DNA of 64,000 nucleotides from Niebla homalea (lineage: Eukaryota > Ascomycota > Lecanoromycetes > Lecanorales > Ramalinaceae): positions 186,001 to 250,000 of the forward strand of contig JAHGAU010000004.1 of assembly GCA_019925105.1 (NCBI GenBank), in the 5' to 3' direction. The notes under the pieces were generated by a model that was given only the letters and a program-made list of their open reading frames with translations, did no database searches and had not been told where the DNA came from. Made by a program: the position numbers and the translations under genes. This document shows, piece by piece, positions 12,742-23,341 of the stretch (the stretch's first letter is position 1; each line of letters starts with the position of its first letter).

Positions 12742-13633
12742 AAGACTTTAATAATATTATTGGCTTAGAGACCAGAGCCCACTAAGTAAGGAACACTCGA
12801 ACATATTGAATAACAGGGTATTACGGTTAGGGTAATTGTTAAGAGTATTTTCGCATAAAGTATAAAGAGGCTGGTAACGTTAGTAATATTACTATTTGCG
12901 AGTCTGTTAAAGGGTCGAGGTAGAAAAGTACGCGGCTACATTGGTATAAGAAGTTCTAGATAGTTTATGTCTAAAAACGTTGGAGAACAAAGAGTTTATA
13001 AGAATATAAAAAGAAGTATATACGGGAATAATTAAATGTTAAAGATGAATAATAATATTAAAGCTATTAAAAAATAAAATAAATAAACATAAAAAATTTT
13101 ATTTATATTAAATAAGTTAATATATAAAAGACGCTATATATAGTAATTAAAATATGAAACTTATAAAACTTAATATTACATTTAACACTAATAGTAATCC
13201 TTTATAAGCTGAAGTTATTAATAGTTTTTATTATTTAATTTTATTATTAATAATATTGTTCTAAACCTTAAGTTTTAAACTTATATTATAGAGACGTTTA
13301 TTAAAGTAATATAATTAAACTCACTATAAATCTTATAATTCAAATTTTTATTATATAAAGTTCTTTTATCTTTATTATTAATTTAATTATTAATATATTC
13401 AGAATTGTTAAGTGGACTGTCACGAGCATATACATAGTTATAGGACATAGCCTTAAGTATAGGACTTTATGACAGGACACTGTCCTAAGGACAGGATACG
13501 TACATAGGTAGTAGTATGTTCTTTTAGGATAAACGATCATTCATACATAGATTAATCACTTTACCACTTTGTCCATTATATACTCTGTACCCATTACATG
13601 GACGCATTATATACCTTAATACCTATTAATAGT
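12742..13633. other. A+T-rich spacer with short palindromic motifs
   Basis: 12,742-13,000 still looks like decayed unique sequence, possibly the F-box gene tail. 13,000-13,400 is very A+T-rich. Around 13,420-13,510 short motifs recur (AGGAC, GACAGGA, and a GGACA/TGTCC palindrome). No gene is recognised. Confidence 0.4.
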
Positions 13634-13738
13634 AGTATTAATTACTAGTGGCCGGGGTTTACCCGGCCAATACTTAACCTTAATAATTAGTAATAGTATT
13701 AATTACTAGTGGCCGGGGTTTACCCGGCCAATACTTAA
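13634..13738. repeat. Two 44-bp direct repeats, each holding a GC-rich hairpin
   Basis: Units 13,634-13,677 and 13,695-13,738 are essentially identical with a 61-bp period. Each contains GGCCGGG-gttta-CCCGGCC, a 7-bp perfect stem with a 5-nt loop, inside an otherwise A+T-rich stretch. They lie next to the left LTR-like repeat of the gypsy relic. Confidence 0.85.
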
Positions 13739-13744
13739 ATAGCC

Positions 13745-14480
13745 TGATTATTATGAATATGCTTATGCTTATAAGAACTGGCTGGAAGGGTGGATAACGG
13801 CTAAGGTCTGCAAGTAAAGCGAGTATTACACGCAGGACGTATTACTAACCGTAAGGGGTAAGGTAGCTCTTAGCGTTTTGGCATTTCTCGTTTTTACTCC
13901 CCCAACCGGTACGGTATGGGACGGGATTTGATCATAGTCTTCCCATACCGGCCGGTACGGTATAAGGGTATTTCCCGTTCCCGTACCGTGCCTATACCGC
14001 CGGTATAGGACCGGGAAATGATAAGATCTCGGTGGCAAAAACATTAATAAAACATTTTTTTATTTTAAGTATAAAACATATTATTTTTAATATTAAGCGA
14101 GCCGTTAAGCTTATTTAAGAGAAATATTTACTTTTAATATTGAATTTTTAGATTTTTTTTTTATTAATTTTAGGTTATTCCAAGGTATATATCATTATTT
14201 ATATACTATAAATAGTAAAACGGTATCTTAGTATTTCCCGGTCCCGTACCGGTCCTATACCGTTGCCACCGGTACGGGATAAGGGTACCCTTTCCCTATC
14301 CCGTACCGGTCCCGTACCTATCCCGCGGGATTAATCCCGTACCGGTTGGGGGAGTACTCGTTTTTAAGTTCAACTTACGTAATACCTGTATATTTCCTTT
14401 TCATAGTTATTTTTTTAGTTAATATATATCCTTATTAATCTACTTTTAAGGACGGTAATAATATAAAAATAACTATTCTT
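13745..14480 (-). repeat. LTR-like repeat of the gypsy relic, split by a MITE
   Basis: Sequence on both sides of the MITE aligns by eye with the repeat at 17,291-17,545 and with 32,379-32,640. Shared pieces are AAGCGAGT, AAGGGGTAAGGTAGCT and a TAGTTATT...TTAATATATAYCC block. Boundaries are approximate because of divergence. On the pol orientation it would be the 3' LTR. Confidence 0.55.
13895..14356. mobile_element. 462-bp hAT-type MITE
   Basis: Begins TACTCCCCCAACCGG and ends with its inverted copy CCGGTTGGGGGAGTA. It is flanked by a perfect 8-bp duplication CTCGTTTT (13,887-13,894 and 14,357-14,364); 8 bp is the hAT-superfamily target-site size. The ~140-bp ends are rich in CCGGTACGG motifs and the interior (~14,040-14,215) is A+T-rich with no coding potential. 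Its left end matches the right end of the large element at 35,357-54,674 and its right end matches that element's left end, so it is an internally deleted relative in opposite orientation. Confidence 0.88.
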
Positions 14481-17290
14481 ATACTTACTTCGACAACCTT
14501 TTTAATTAAGTAAACTGACCTTTTTCCTTAAGATTAAGAAAATAATTTTTTTTTCCAATTTTTATAATAATAAATTACTTTCGTAATAATCTTTTAATTT
14601 TTCCGTTTAATTTCTTTTAAATGAATAAAATACTTTTATTTTTTATAACTATTTCATTATTTCGTATTTCACGCGTTTTTTTATATACCGCGTTTTTTCT
14701 TTATTTCTTATTTCTTATTTTTATTTTAAGTTTTATTGTTAGCAATATTATTAATTATTTAGAATACTTTTATTATATTCCTTAATATTATTATGATTTA
14801 CTTAATAATATCCTTTCTCATTTTTTTTATTTTAGTTTTGTTTATTATACTTACTATATTTGAATTACTTATATATAAGCTATTTATATTAATTTCTACG
14901 TAAACCGCGGTGTATTCTCGGTTTATTGGCATCTCCTTAAAGGATCTTATAATTAAATATAGATAAAGGAAATAGTCCTTTAATATAATAACTACTTTCT
15001 TACGTATTCCTTAATAAATAATCTTATATATAATAATTTTTAATATCTTATTAAAACTTTATAAATTCTTAGTACTTTAAAGTACCTATATTTTAAATCG
15101 TTATCAAAATTTACGATAATCTCTTTTGACTTATAACTGAAAATATATTACGCCTTATTATATTTTAACGGTATTTTATTATATTTTTAATTTTAATATT
15201 TAGCTTTACTATTTTTTTTATATTTTTGAATTATTTTATTTAAAATTTTGTTTTCCGTACATATATTGATTATATTTAAACTTATTAAACTTCACGTTTT
15301 TAGTTTATATTCTACTTTAATATTATTATCTTTTTATTTTTTTCTTTATAAAGATTTATTCTTTAACTTAACTTATTTACTATTTGATTATCTTTTCTTA
15401 ATAAATATATAATCTTAAACTTATGTTATCTAAGTACCTCTAATTAAATAACTTATCGTTTATTTAATTACTTAATTCTTATAAAAATTCTTAAATTCTT
15501 ATAATTTATAAGTACTCTAAGATTTTCGGCCTTTTTTACCTAAGCTTTTTATTATTAAAACGTTAATACTATAATAAGTAACTTTTCATTATATATATTA
15601 TAGTTTTACTCCGTATCAATCATTTTATGAAAATAATGAATTATAAACTTCTATATCCTTTTATATTATTGTAATAAATAAACTCTTATTATTATATGTA
15701 ATACCTCCGTTTTAATTTCAATTATTTATTTTATTTAAAATGTTTACAATATTAATATTCTTAGATCTATTTTCTTTAATATTTTACATGCTTTTATATA
15801 TTAAATTCTTTATTTAAAAGTACTTTTTTCCTTAATTAACTTTATTATTAATAAAGTAATTTCTAACAATCCTTTAACAAATTATTAATTAAAATTAATC
15901 GTTCTTATGAATAATTATAAATCCTTAATATTCCTTGATTCCGGCTATATTAATAATATATTTACTTTCGTTAAGTTTAATTTGATTCCTTCGGTTATAA
16001 TTACGTAACCGAGAAATTTTATAATATCTTTGTAAGACTTATGTATTTTTTTAATTTAAGCTTAAGTCCGGCTTCTGTTAAGTATTCTAGTACTTTTATA
16101 ATTTAATTCTTATGTTAATTGACTATTTTAAAAAAAAAAATATATCGTTTAATTATATTATTACGTAGGGGCGAGCGTGGCGAAATGGCATTTTTACGTA
16201 CAGAAGATAAACTACAGAATAATTAAATATTTCAAAAGTAAAGGTCGACTTTTTTTAAAACCCCCTTAAACCTTATCCGGTAAATTACGTAATTAATATA
16301 AATAAAATAGTAATAATAGCCAACGATTTCCCGGTATTACATAGTTAACTTATTTAAGCTTAATTGTTATTTTAAGGCCGGTAAAAAGGGGTTACGGGAT
16401 TTTAACGTTTGACATGAATAGTTTCTTTTATTTAAGTGGTTAAATTTAAAAAAATTTAAAGAGGTAGCTAAATAAGGGGGTAACGTATTTACTTTACTTT
16501 ACTACCGTTAAGAGAAATGGATCCGCAGTCAGACTTATCCCCCGATCAGGTTTAATAGGTTTCCGTATATAAGAGCTAGATTATTTTAATAATAAATTAA
16601 ACTAATTAATAGTTAAAAGTAAAACGGATTTTAACCGTAATAATATAATAAGTAATTATAAGGTAAGGTTTTGATTTAAATCGGGTTAATATATATTAAG
16701 GTAGGCTGGAATTAACTTAATTATAGTTTCCTTTTCCCGTAAACGGGATTAAATCAAAGAATAAATTAAATCTTATTCCTGCGCGGGAATGAATATAGTG
16801 GTTAAACTACTAACGATATAGAACGCCGAAATTAGCTTAACTAAGTCTGTATATAAATCAGTCAATTAATCAATCAATATTATTACGTATTTTTTTATTA
16901 AGTTCTATAAAATATTATTTTTTAATACTTAATAATTAACGGGTACATTTATTAATCTAAACGGTGTTATTAAGTACTTATATAGTCATTATCTGGAATT
17001 AAAGGCCATTTTCTATTCTTTGCCTTTTTTTATTTATATTAAGTTACATATTTTCCGTTAATTTAATTTAATAAAATATTTAATCTTAACTAACTGATTT
17101 TTTATTTCGTTTACGTTAAGTAAGAAATATCCGTTCTTAATTGTATTTACCTTTAATTTTTACAATCTATATATATCCTTAACTTTTTATTTTTTTAAGA
17201 ATAAGTAATATATGGTTTTTTATAAACGACGATAAGATTCATAAACCCTTTAATAAAGGTTTGCTCTGAATATTTTTTTTAAAGTCTTAG
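14481..17290 (-). mobile_element. Ty3/gypsy pol relic, RIP-degraded, interrupted by a SINE
   Basis: Minus-strand translation shows reverse transcriptase blocks with RIP stops. 17,020-16,890 reads like K-x-A-F-x-x-R...Y-L-I-T-P-F-R-L-I-N-V-P (gypsy TAFRTRYG...MPFGLTNAP). Just beyond the SINE, near 16,150-16,120, is Y-V-I-I-*-L-N-D-I (YLDDI with D-to-N and a stop), and near 16,010 F-L-G-Y-V-I-x-T-E-G-I-K. The remainder toward 14,481 should hold RNase H and integrase but is unreadable. Only ~240 bp separate the RT from the LTR-like repeat at 17,291, so gag and protease appear to be missing. Confidence 0.72.
16168..16876 (+). mobile_element. SINE copy 1 with tRNA-like head and LINE-like tail
   Basis: A 709-bp insertion flanked by a 13-bp duplication ATATTATTACGTA (16,155-16,167 and 16,877-16,889). 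The 5' head contains TGGCGAAATGG at 16,178-16,188, matching a tRNA box A (RNA polymerase III promoter). The box B region is degraded here but recognisable in copy 2. The last ~50 bp (from GAACGCCGAAATTAGCTTA to the ATCA repeat tail) match the 3' ends of the LINE copies. It has no coding potential. It sits in the gypsy RT immediately beside the YLDD-equivalent codons. Confidence 0.82.
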
Positions 17291-17545
17291 TGTTATAAGC
17301 ATGCTAACTCATCAGGGCTACTGGGTGGTGGATATGGTGGATGAACTATAAGTATTATAATAAGAATATATAAGCGAGTTACTTAAGTCGTTGATCCCGG
17401 TTATTAATTATAAGGGGCAAGGTAGCTTAACGTATATTAATAAAAGGCCTTTTTAATTAATATTTATACTTTTACTCTTCATAATTATTCTTTTGATTAA
17501 TAGATACCCCTGTGATCTTATTCCAAGCACGGGCCTTATTGTTAC
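17291..17545 (-). repeat. LTR-like repeat, right end of the gypsy relic
   Basis: Starts TGTTATAAGC and aligns with 32,379 onward (GGGCTACTGGGTGGTG, ATATAAGCGAGTTAC, GGTAGCTTAACGTATAT, CCTTTTTAATTAATATTTATAC). Its right boundary is where alignment to the 32.4-kb copy fades. No TSD could be confirmed. Confidence 0.6.
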
Positions 17546-20187
17546 GTAAGGGAGATTACCGGAGGTATAGGTCCGAACCTCCTAGGCCGGACCCGGATTC
17601 AGTGAATTCAACGGCCCGTAGGTATAATCCAGGGGCTTACTAGGGACTTTATGAGGGTATAACCCGGGGTTTAGTATCCTTGTTAGGAATGACCCGTATT
17701 TCTTATTGGGCAGGTCCGGGTAACGTATAATCGGCCCCTAAACCCGTACTAGGCCCTTATTGGGTAGGTAAAGGCCACGTCTTAAGGTGCCTTATCCGCG
17801 GTCCCTTGATTTAGCTCGCGTATGCGCGCCGCAGCCACGTGCCCCTACTCGGTAGGAATATAATTATATTCTTAAATTTATAACCTTGCCCCTTAATTTT
17901 TATTATTTAAAAAAATTAATAATTTATTATTTAATAATTAAGATCCCGGGGTTCCGGTTTTTTAATAATAAATTTAATTTATAAATTAAGAGAAATATTA
18001 TTTAAACTTTTTCATTGGTCTTTTACGTTAAATATAATGTTCTACGCTAAATATAGTATTCCATGTTAATTACAGTATTTTACGTTAAATATAGTATTCT
18101 TAATATATTGTTTTACATTAATCCTTCATAAATAATATAATTTTCTAGGAATACCATTTTATTTTCAAAAAACCGTTAAGAAAAGGAAGGATTCCTTATA
18201 GTAAATCGTATAATTTACTCGGAATGCAGCTGCATTCTCAGACTTATAGTGTTAGGGTAAAATAATAAGATATATAAAACCTTATTATTCTTAACTTAAA
18301 ACGTAATAACTTTATTATTAATATATTTCTGAAAATTCTCTTAAATTACATAAAGCTTAATATAAAGTAGCGGTTACAACTTAAGCGTAATTATCCTTTA
18401 TTAAGATTACTCTTATATACTACTTAATTAATAAAAATCTTAAATATTTAATTAAAAGATAAATATTATAAATATTAGTAATAATTGGACTATAATATAT
18501 CCGGTCTTAAACAATTTTTATTTTTTTCTAGAATATTCAAGGTCGATTAAAATAATAAAGGAATAAAAATAACCTAAATATACTTTATAAAGGTTTAAAA
18601 ATAAATAATAAATTATTTACCTTAATATTATTTTAAGGTATAATGAACGGATTTTTATTTTTTAAAATTTATAAAAAGCAGAAATTTATATAAAAAAGTT
18701 AAATTATTCTATTTTACCGGGATATAACGGAATAAAAGTTAGAAAATTAACGCCGGGAAATAAATATAAACTTAAATTTCCAAAATTCTTAAATCTCAGA
18801 AAATCTATAATTAAATAATCGGGTTTTAGAGTTACTTCGGATATATCGGGATTAGTAATTCGGTCCGGGATCCGTCTTTTATATATAGAAAGTATTTAAA
18901 TCCGAGCCGGTTTTACCCTTGAAAGACTTATCCGTAAAAATAAATAATTTGCCAGTTTAAACCCGAGAAGTCTAAACTAATACCGGCCAGGCAAATAACT
19001 CTTTCCCAGCAGGTAAGAGTATAATAAAATAAGCTATTAAATTACTCCGAGGGATAACCGATTAAAAAGTGATTATTAACGTTAAAAAGTAAACTCAAAT
19101 AAGATTATTAAGAATCCGGAATATTTCAAAGATATATAAGTAAATAAGGAGTTATCCGAGATATATAAGTAAAAGCTCGTTTTCAAGGGCTTAATTAACC
19201 CTATAACTTTACCCTATAAAGCTAAGGATTCTTTAAGAAGGTCCCCTCCGTAATAATTACCTAAAAAAATGACTATTAGGAAACTATTATTTTAACGCGC
19301 CGAGGTTCCCCCGGGAGAACGAATGACTGCGTGGAATTACCACGCAGTTAATACTAGGCGATAGGTTTATCGGATTAAGTTAAGTAATTACTTATTTATA
19401 AAAAACTTATATCTTTTTCTTTAATAAAGTTTTTATAATTAACTCTATATTAAATAAAATAAAGTATTATTATTAGTTATTTTCGCCCCAGTATTATATA
19501 CATTCGTCTCTTACGTTCCTTATATCGCCTGGACCTTATAGCTTAGAGGAGCACTGGAGCCCGCCTAATAAATTAAATAAAGGGATATAGAATATCCTCT
19601 TATTCAGGGTATTATCAGAAGGACGCGGTGGAACGCTGGTATAAGAATGGCTAATAACTTTAATGTTAATATTATAATGTATAATATTTCGATATTACTT
19701 AAAATAAGACATATATGAATATAGTTTATAGGAGCGAATGAAACGAAACTTAACTCTGTTATTTAACATTATAGGAGCTAATAATTTATAATAAAGAAGT
19801 TAGTTTAATCGCAAGGCTCTGCTAGTATATAGCTAAGCCTCTTTAACGCCTTCTTAATTATTATGGCCGAAAGATATTGGATTATTTAACTCTTTACCTA
19901 CCAGAGCCATAGAGCCATAGGGTTAAAGAATCGTAGACCGTCTGACTTTAAGCTGAGCAGAGACTTGCGCGGAAACCCTGCAGAATTCATTGAAAACCTT
20001 ATTGTTTTCTTTTTCGATCTCCACCTTCTCTCTTAACCCTCTTGTGGATTAAGTTATTCTCCTCGTAAACTACTCTTATTGATAGTCTTAACCTCTCGAC
20101 GGGTATTATTTCTAAAGCTATAAGGCTTAGTCCTTTATAAGACTCGTTTGCTTTTTTGCCTTATTAAATTGTTATTAAATCTGCGTA
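17546..20187. other. Mostly RIP-like spacer without a recognised gene
   Basis: 17,546-17,870 is a less degraded, GC-richer block with inverted repeats such as GGAGGT...ACCTCC near 17,561-17,583; no coding frame stands out. 18,015-18,130 holds a degenerate ~20-24-bp tandem motif (ACGTTAAATATAGTATTC). 18,130-19,300 is A+T-rich decay. 19,490-20,187 regains normal composition downstream of the kinase gene; its 3' UTR probably lies there. Confidence 0.45.
19326..19348. repeat. Perfect 9-bp-stem hairpin
   Basis: ACTGCGTGG-AATTA-CCACGCAGT, a perfect stem with a 5-nt loop, just after a short GC-rich patch (CGAGGTTCCCCCGGGAGAACG). It could be a transposon end or a transcript hairpin; function unknown. 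Confidence 0.6.
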
Positions 20188-21909
20188 TCATATCGGGGCT
20201 CGGCGTTTATCGCCTATACTTTCCTCGGCGGCCTGGTCTTCCAGATTGAAGCACTTATGTGTAAGCGCTCTGTTTGTGGAGGGACGATCAGTAGGCTTCC
20301 AAGCTACCATGTGGGCCACAAGGCCTGCAAGGGGGTTGCCCTGGCCCTCATTCTTGACCCTCAATAAGTAGCTCACAATGATCTCATGATGGCCTTTATG
20401 ATTGAGACGCAGGTCCATCCCTTTATATGCTTCTGGAAACCATCTCATGGCGAAGACCTGACCCAACAAGAAGATATCAACACTTTGGTCGTAAGGCTTG
20501 TTGCCCTGATATTCAACTTCCGGGGGCAGCAGGCTCTGGTGGCAGAGTACGGAATGATTGGAAGTTCTCTCGGAACAGACCATACCAAAATCGCAGAAAG
20601 ACGCGCTCAGTGGACGAACATGAAGGAGTACGTTTCCAGGAGTGATGTCCCTATGCATACAGCCCCGATCATGGATTACACGCAGTCCTTCAAGCAGGTC
20701 TTTGGCGAGACGTATTCGATAGTCGATTTTGGAAAGCTCCACATCGCTCCAGGGCACCCTTTGAAAGTCTATACCCTTTTCCATAACCAGCCACAATATC
20801 AAAGGCAGCTTTCCAGTTTCCGGGTCCTGCATTGTCGAGGTATAGCTGGCATATAGCTTGACGATACCGATTCCAGGATTCTGAAAGTTCTTTAAAGCTT
20901 GGTACTCAGCCAGGGCTTTTCTGCGATCATGTTCGTTCTTCATGACCAATTGTTTAGCAACTCGGAGATTTCCGGTTACAGGGTGGAAGCCTTCATAGCA
21001 GGCAGCGTAGGATCCTGCGCCCAGCCCGTGACGGAAGACGATTTCAGGATAATACAGGTCATTGTCGAAGGGAATGCCAGATATGAGTGAAGCAGGAACT
21101 CTGCCCTTCAAATGTTTTAGCCTGAGGTCGCGACAAGTTCTATACTGGTACTCTTCTTCCGCGTTTCTGATAGCAAAACGGATGCAGAATCTCATGCCAT
21201 TGACTTCTAGAGAAGTTACTGGCTTGTGGAGGGCATGACTCTGTCCTGGTTCCAGTATTTCCCCGTCGAATGCAAGCTCATCGGTGGCTACGAGTCTCCA
21301 AACCCCAGATGCTGACTTCACATCGATCATCAAGTGACGCGATCCAAGCTCGCTGGCTTTGGCCAGATCTGAGCCAATAGGTGCGAGGAGGATGTCAACG
21401 TTTCGATTTGCGGCCTTGAATTTGTTGGTGCCTCGACCGAGCATCCACTTGAGACCCAGATTGATGGTAGGGCAATCGAATCCAATGCGGAAATATCCTT
21501 GGTAGAAAGTCTCTGCTGTTTCTGGAGGGGCTTCTTCATCATCGGTCTCTCCCTCCTCCTTGGTAATTGGGGCTCGCTCTCTCGAAGCGGGCCCTTGGCC
21601 GGTACATGTCAAGTAGGGTCTATGATGCGCGTCCAGAGTCTCGCTACTCTTGGCAGCCAAGAGCTCATGGACTGCCCTACAGGCGCGTTGATTTTCAGGA
21701 AAAATTCTTAAAATGTCATACGTCATCCACATTGCCACATGCTGATCCGATGACCGGCTCGGTGGACGTATAAGAGATGGTGGATTCTTAGAATTGCGCC
21801 CTTGTTGAGATTCCGAGGTGTTTTTGACTTCAGATTTTGATGGACTATCCGACAACGGCACCGTATCGCCGGAACCTGTTCGAGGATTATAGGGTTTCAT
21901 TTTGATCAA
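20188..21909 (-). CDS. FHA-like domain plus Ser/Thr protein kinase, 573 aa
   Basis: A single intact exon. Residues 1-130 are polar, low-complexity and acidic (TDDEEAPPE). Residues ~142-245 look like an FHA phosphothreonine-binding domain: L-G-R-G at 157-160, S-R-H at 190-192 and a following beta-rich stretch. Residues ~290-555 are a protein kinase: Gly-loop G-L-G-A-G-S-Y at 295-301, V-A-K with Lys319, candidate alpha-C Glu335, H-R-D at 419-421, Asn426, D-F-G at 440-442, P-P-E at 462-464 and D-Q-S-V-D-I-F at 474-480. All catalytic residues are present, so it should be active. FHA-before-kinase order resembles Chk2/Rad53-type kinases, but it is short and matches lineage-expanded fungal kinases better; role unknown. 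M1 and M4 are both possible starts. Composition is normal, unlike the RIP-degraded surroundings. It shares a divergent upstream region with the gene at 22,347. Confidence 0.88.
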   Translation of the reverse strand: MIKMKPYNPRTGSGDTVPLSDSPSKSEVKNTSESQQGRNSKNPPSLIRPPSRSSDQHVAMWMTYDILRIFPENQRACRAVHELLAAKSSETLDAHHRPYLTCTGQGPASRERAPITKEEGETDDEEAPPETAETFYQGYFRIGFDCPTINLGLKWMLGRGTNKFKAANRNVDILLAPIGSDLAKASELGSRHLMIDVKSASGVWRLVATDELAFDGEILEPGQSHALHKPVTSLEVNGMRFCIRFAIRNAEEEYQYRTCRDLRLKHLKGRVPASLISGIPFDNDLYYPEIVFRHGLGAGSYAACYEGFHPVTGNLRVAKQLVMKNEHDRRKALAEYQALKNFQNPGIGIVKLYASYTSTMQDPETGKLPLILWLVMEKGIDFQRVPWSDVELSKIDYRIRLAKDLLEGLRVIHDRGCMHRDITPGNVLLHVRPLSASFCDFGMVCSERTSNHSVLCHQSLLPPEVEYQGNKPYDQSVDIFLLGQVFAMRWFPEAYKGMDLRLNHKGHHEIIVSYLLRVKNEGQGNPLAGLVAHMVAWKPTDRPSTNRALTHKCFNLEDQAAEESIGDKRRAPI

Positions 21910-22346
21910 TGAGGGGATGCCAGAAGAGACTTGAAGGTACGGAGAAACTGAGTCCTCGATACATTAAGGGAGGGCGAGGCTTGGGCTACCCTTGAAACAC
22001 TATTGCTTCTCAATCAGACCCGGAAAAGGCTTTACTGGCTGAGTACATAGAACCGAGTAATGAAATGACGATCGTACGGATTAGCGATAGATGCACTGGG
22101 CCTGCCAAGCCACTAGAGCTATCCCGACTAGCTGGTTTTCGGCTTCTAGCGACTGCGGTTAAAAGTTCGGGCTAAAGTTATCCCAGGCTTCCTTATTCCG
22201 GGCCGACTCATGTCCGGGCCAAGGATGATCGTCTCGTAAAATCCAACTTTAATCTTCTCCTCTTATTATTGTTAAAACTCCTATTACTCGTTATCTCCTT
22301 CTCATGAAAAGTCTAGATAGATACGGATCTCCAATCTCGTTACGGG
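21910..22346. promoter_or_regulatory. Shared upstream region of two divergent genes
   Basis: A 437-bp region of normal composition between the kinase start (minus) and the plus-strand ORF start. The 3' part is pyrimidine-rich (TCTTCTCCTCTTATTATT near 22,253-22,270), common before fungal start sites. No specific binding site is claimed. Confidence 0.4.
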
Positions 22347-22886
22347 ATGGGACAGATGGGAATTCTGCGTGATCCTGATGTGGAACAGAACAAGGAACAG
22401 GATCCAGACGAGCTCGTAGCAATCCGCGGCTGGTTGTCCTACACTGTTGAAGATGAAGAGAGGGAAAAGCGTGAAATCACGGACATGGTGCAGTTCAATC
22501 GTGAAGTCCGAGAGTGGGAACTGCAAGAGCAACTACGCGACCAACATGCTCCCTCACCTCCTCCGACTCCACCTCTTCCAGCCCATCCTCCTCATCCTCA
22601 TCATCCTCATCCTTCCTTTACTATAAACCCCTCCCAAAGGCAACCCCCAAGCAACCGGGTCATCAAACCCTCTAGACCTTGTTGGACTCCTGCAACGCGA
22701 CGCAAGCCTCCATTAAGATCTGCAAGACGTCCTGCCACGCGCTCTATGCGCCCCGAACATATCGCCCTCCATCCACACATTAGGAGCACAGTCGTCATCA
22801 TTGGGCATAAACCGCAGCTTATAATGCACCTAGAGGAGTACGCTCGTGAGTCGCCTAAGGCCTTCTCTCTTCTGTCGCCAGGCTAA
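22347..22886 (+). CDS. Hypothetical protein, 179 aa, Pro/His-rich centre
   Basis: The family is not recognised. Residues 1-67 are charged and predicted helical (E-D-E-E-R-E-K-R-E, W-E-L-Q-E-Q-L-R-D-Q). Residues ~68-95 are a Pro/His low-complexity run. The C-terminal half is basic (R-K-P-P-L-R-S-A-R-R) and ends in a more hydrophobic I-R-S-T-V-V-I-I-G stretch. No signal peptide or membrane segment. A GTGAGT at 22,846 could be an intron donor and the frame downstream (to 23,073) stays open, but no acceptor joined the frames convincingly, so the stop at 22,886 is used. A small nuclear or adaptor protein is possible. The start ATG is the first in the frame after the shared promoter. Confidence 0.45.
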   Translation: MGQMGILRDPDVEQNKEQDPDELVAIRGWLSYTVEDEEREKREITDMVQFNREVREWELQEQLRDQHAPSPPPTPPLPAHPPHPHHPHPSFTINPSQRQPPSNRVIKPSRPCWTPATRRKPPLRSARRPATRSMRPEHIALHPHIRSTVVIIGHKPQLIMHLEEYARESPKAFSLLSPG

Positions 22887-22900
22887 ATCGGTGCTCCAGG

Positions 22901-23073
22901 TAAAGAGCATGGTGGACAATGCCACTCGGGGTAGCCTATCTTCCGAGATTGGCGGCACTTTACACGGTAAAAGTCAAAGAGAAAGCAGGAATACCTTAAC
23001 TGGGAAAACCTTAAACTGGCATAATTCAAGAGCATCAGGTGCAAATAAGGATGGAAAAATCTTAGAGGCTTAA
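22901..23073 (+). CDS. Possible downstream exon or small ORF
   Basis: An open plus-strand frame with ordinary composition (S-M-V-D-N-A-T-R-G-S-L-S-S-E...) ending TAA at 23,073. It directly follows the 179-codon ORF and may be its second exon or an unrelated frame. No domain recognised. Confidence 0.22.
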
Positions 23074-23149
23074 GGGCCGCTTGCCGAGCTTAATTGCTTA
23101 GCCAATAGATAATGATATACGGTATTCTGGAGCGGACGGGGCGTATAGA

Positions 23150-23341
23150 ATGAAACTTGAAGATATATTCCATAAGCATTCTCCCTGCTTCTCTATTGCT
23201 TGTACAGGCCTAGGCATGCTTGCCGATGACTTTGATATTACTGTCCTCGGTTGCTATCCTAAGCAAGGCATAAATGGACGACCGACTCCCTCCTGCAACG
23301 GCCCCAATACGCCCTTATATGCCCGTATCGATTTCGAATAA
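23150..23341 (+). CDS. Small hypothetical ORF, 63 aa
   Basis: Opens with M-K-L-E-D-I-F and contains I-A-C-T-G-L-G-M-L-A-D-D-F and L-G-C-Y-P-K. Base composition is normal, just before the RIP-like region begins at ~23,360. It may be a gene remnant at the island edge. No family recognised. Confidence 0.22.
   Translation: MKLEDIFHKHSPCFSIACTGLGMLADDFDITVLGCYPKQGINGRPTPSCNGPNTPLYARIDFE

Noticed and set aside
16178..16188. Box A motif as a possible genuine tRNA gene
   Set aside because: No acceptor-stem pairing or anticodon arm follows; TSDs and the LINE-like tail show it is a SINE head.
20386..20856. 156-codon plus-strand ORF
   Set aside because: Lies wholly inside the kinase gene on the opposite strand and shows no domain.
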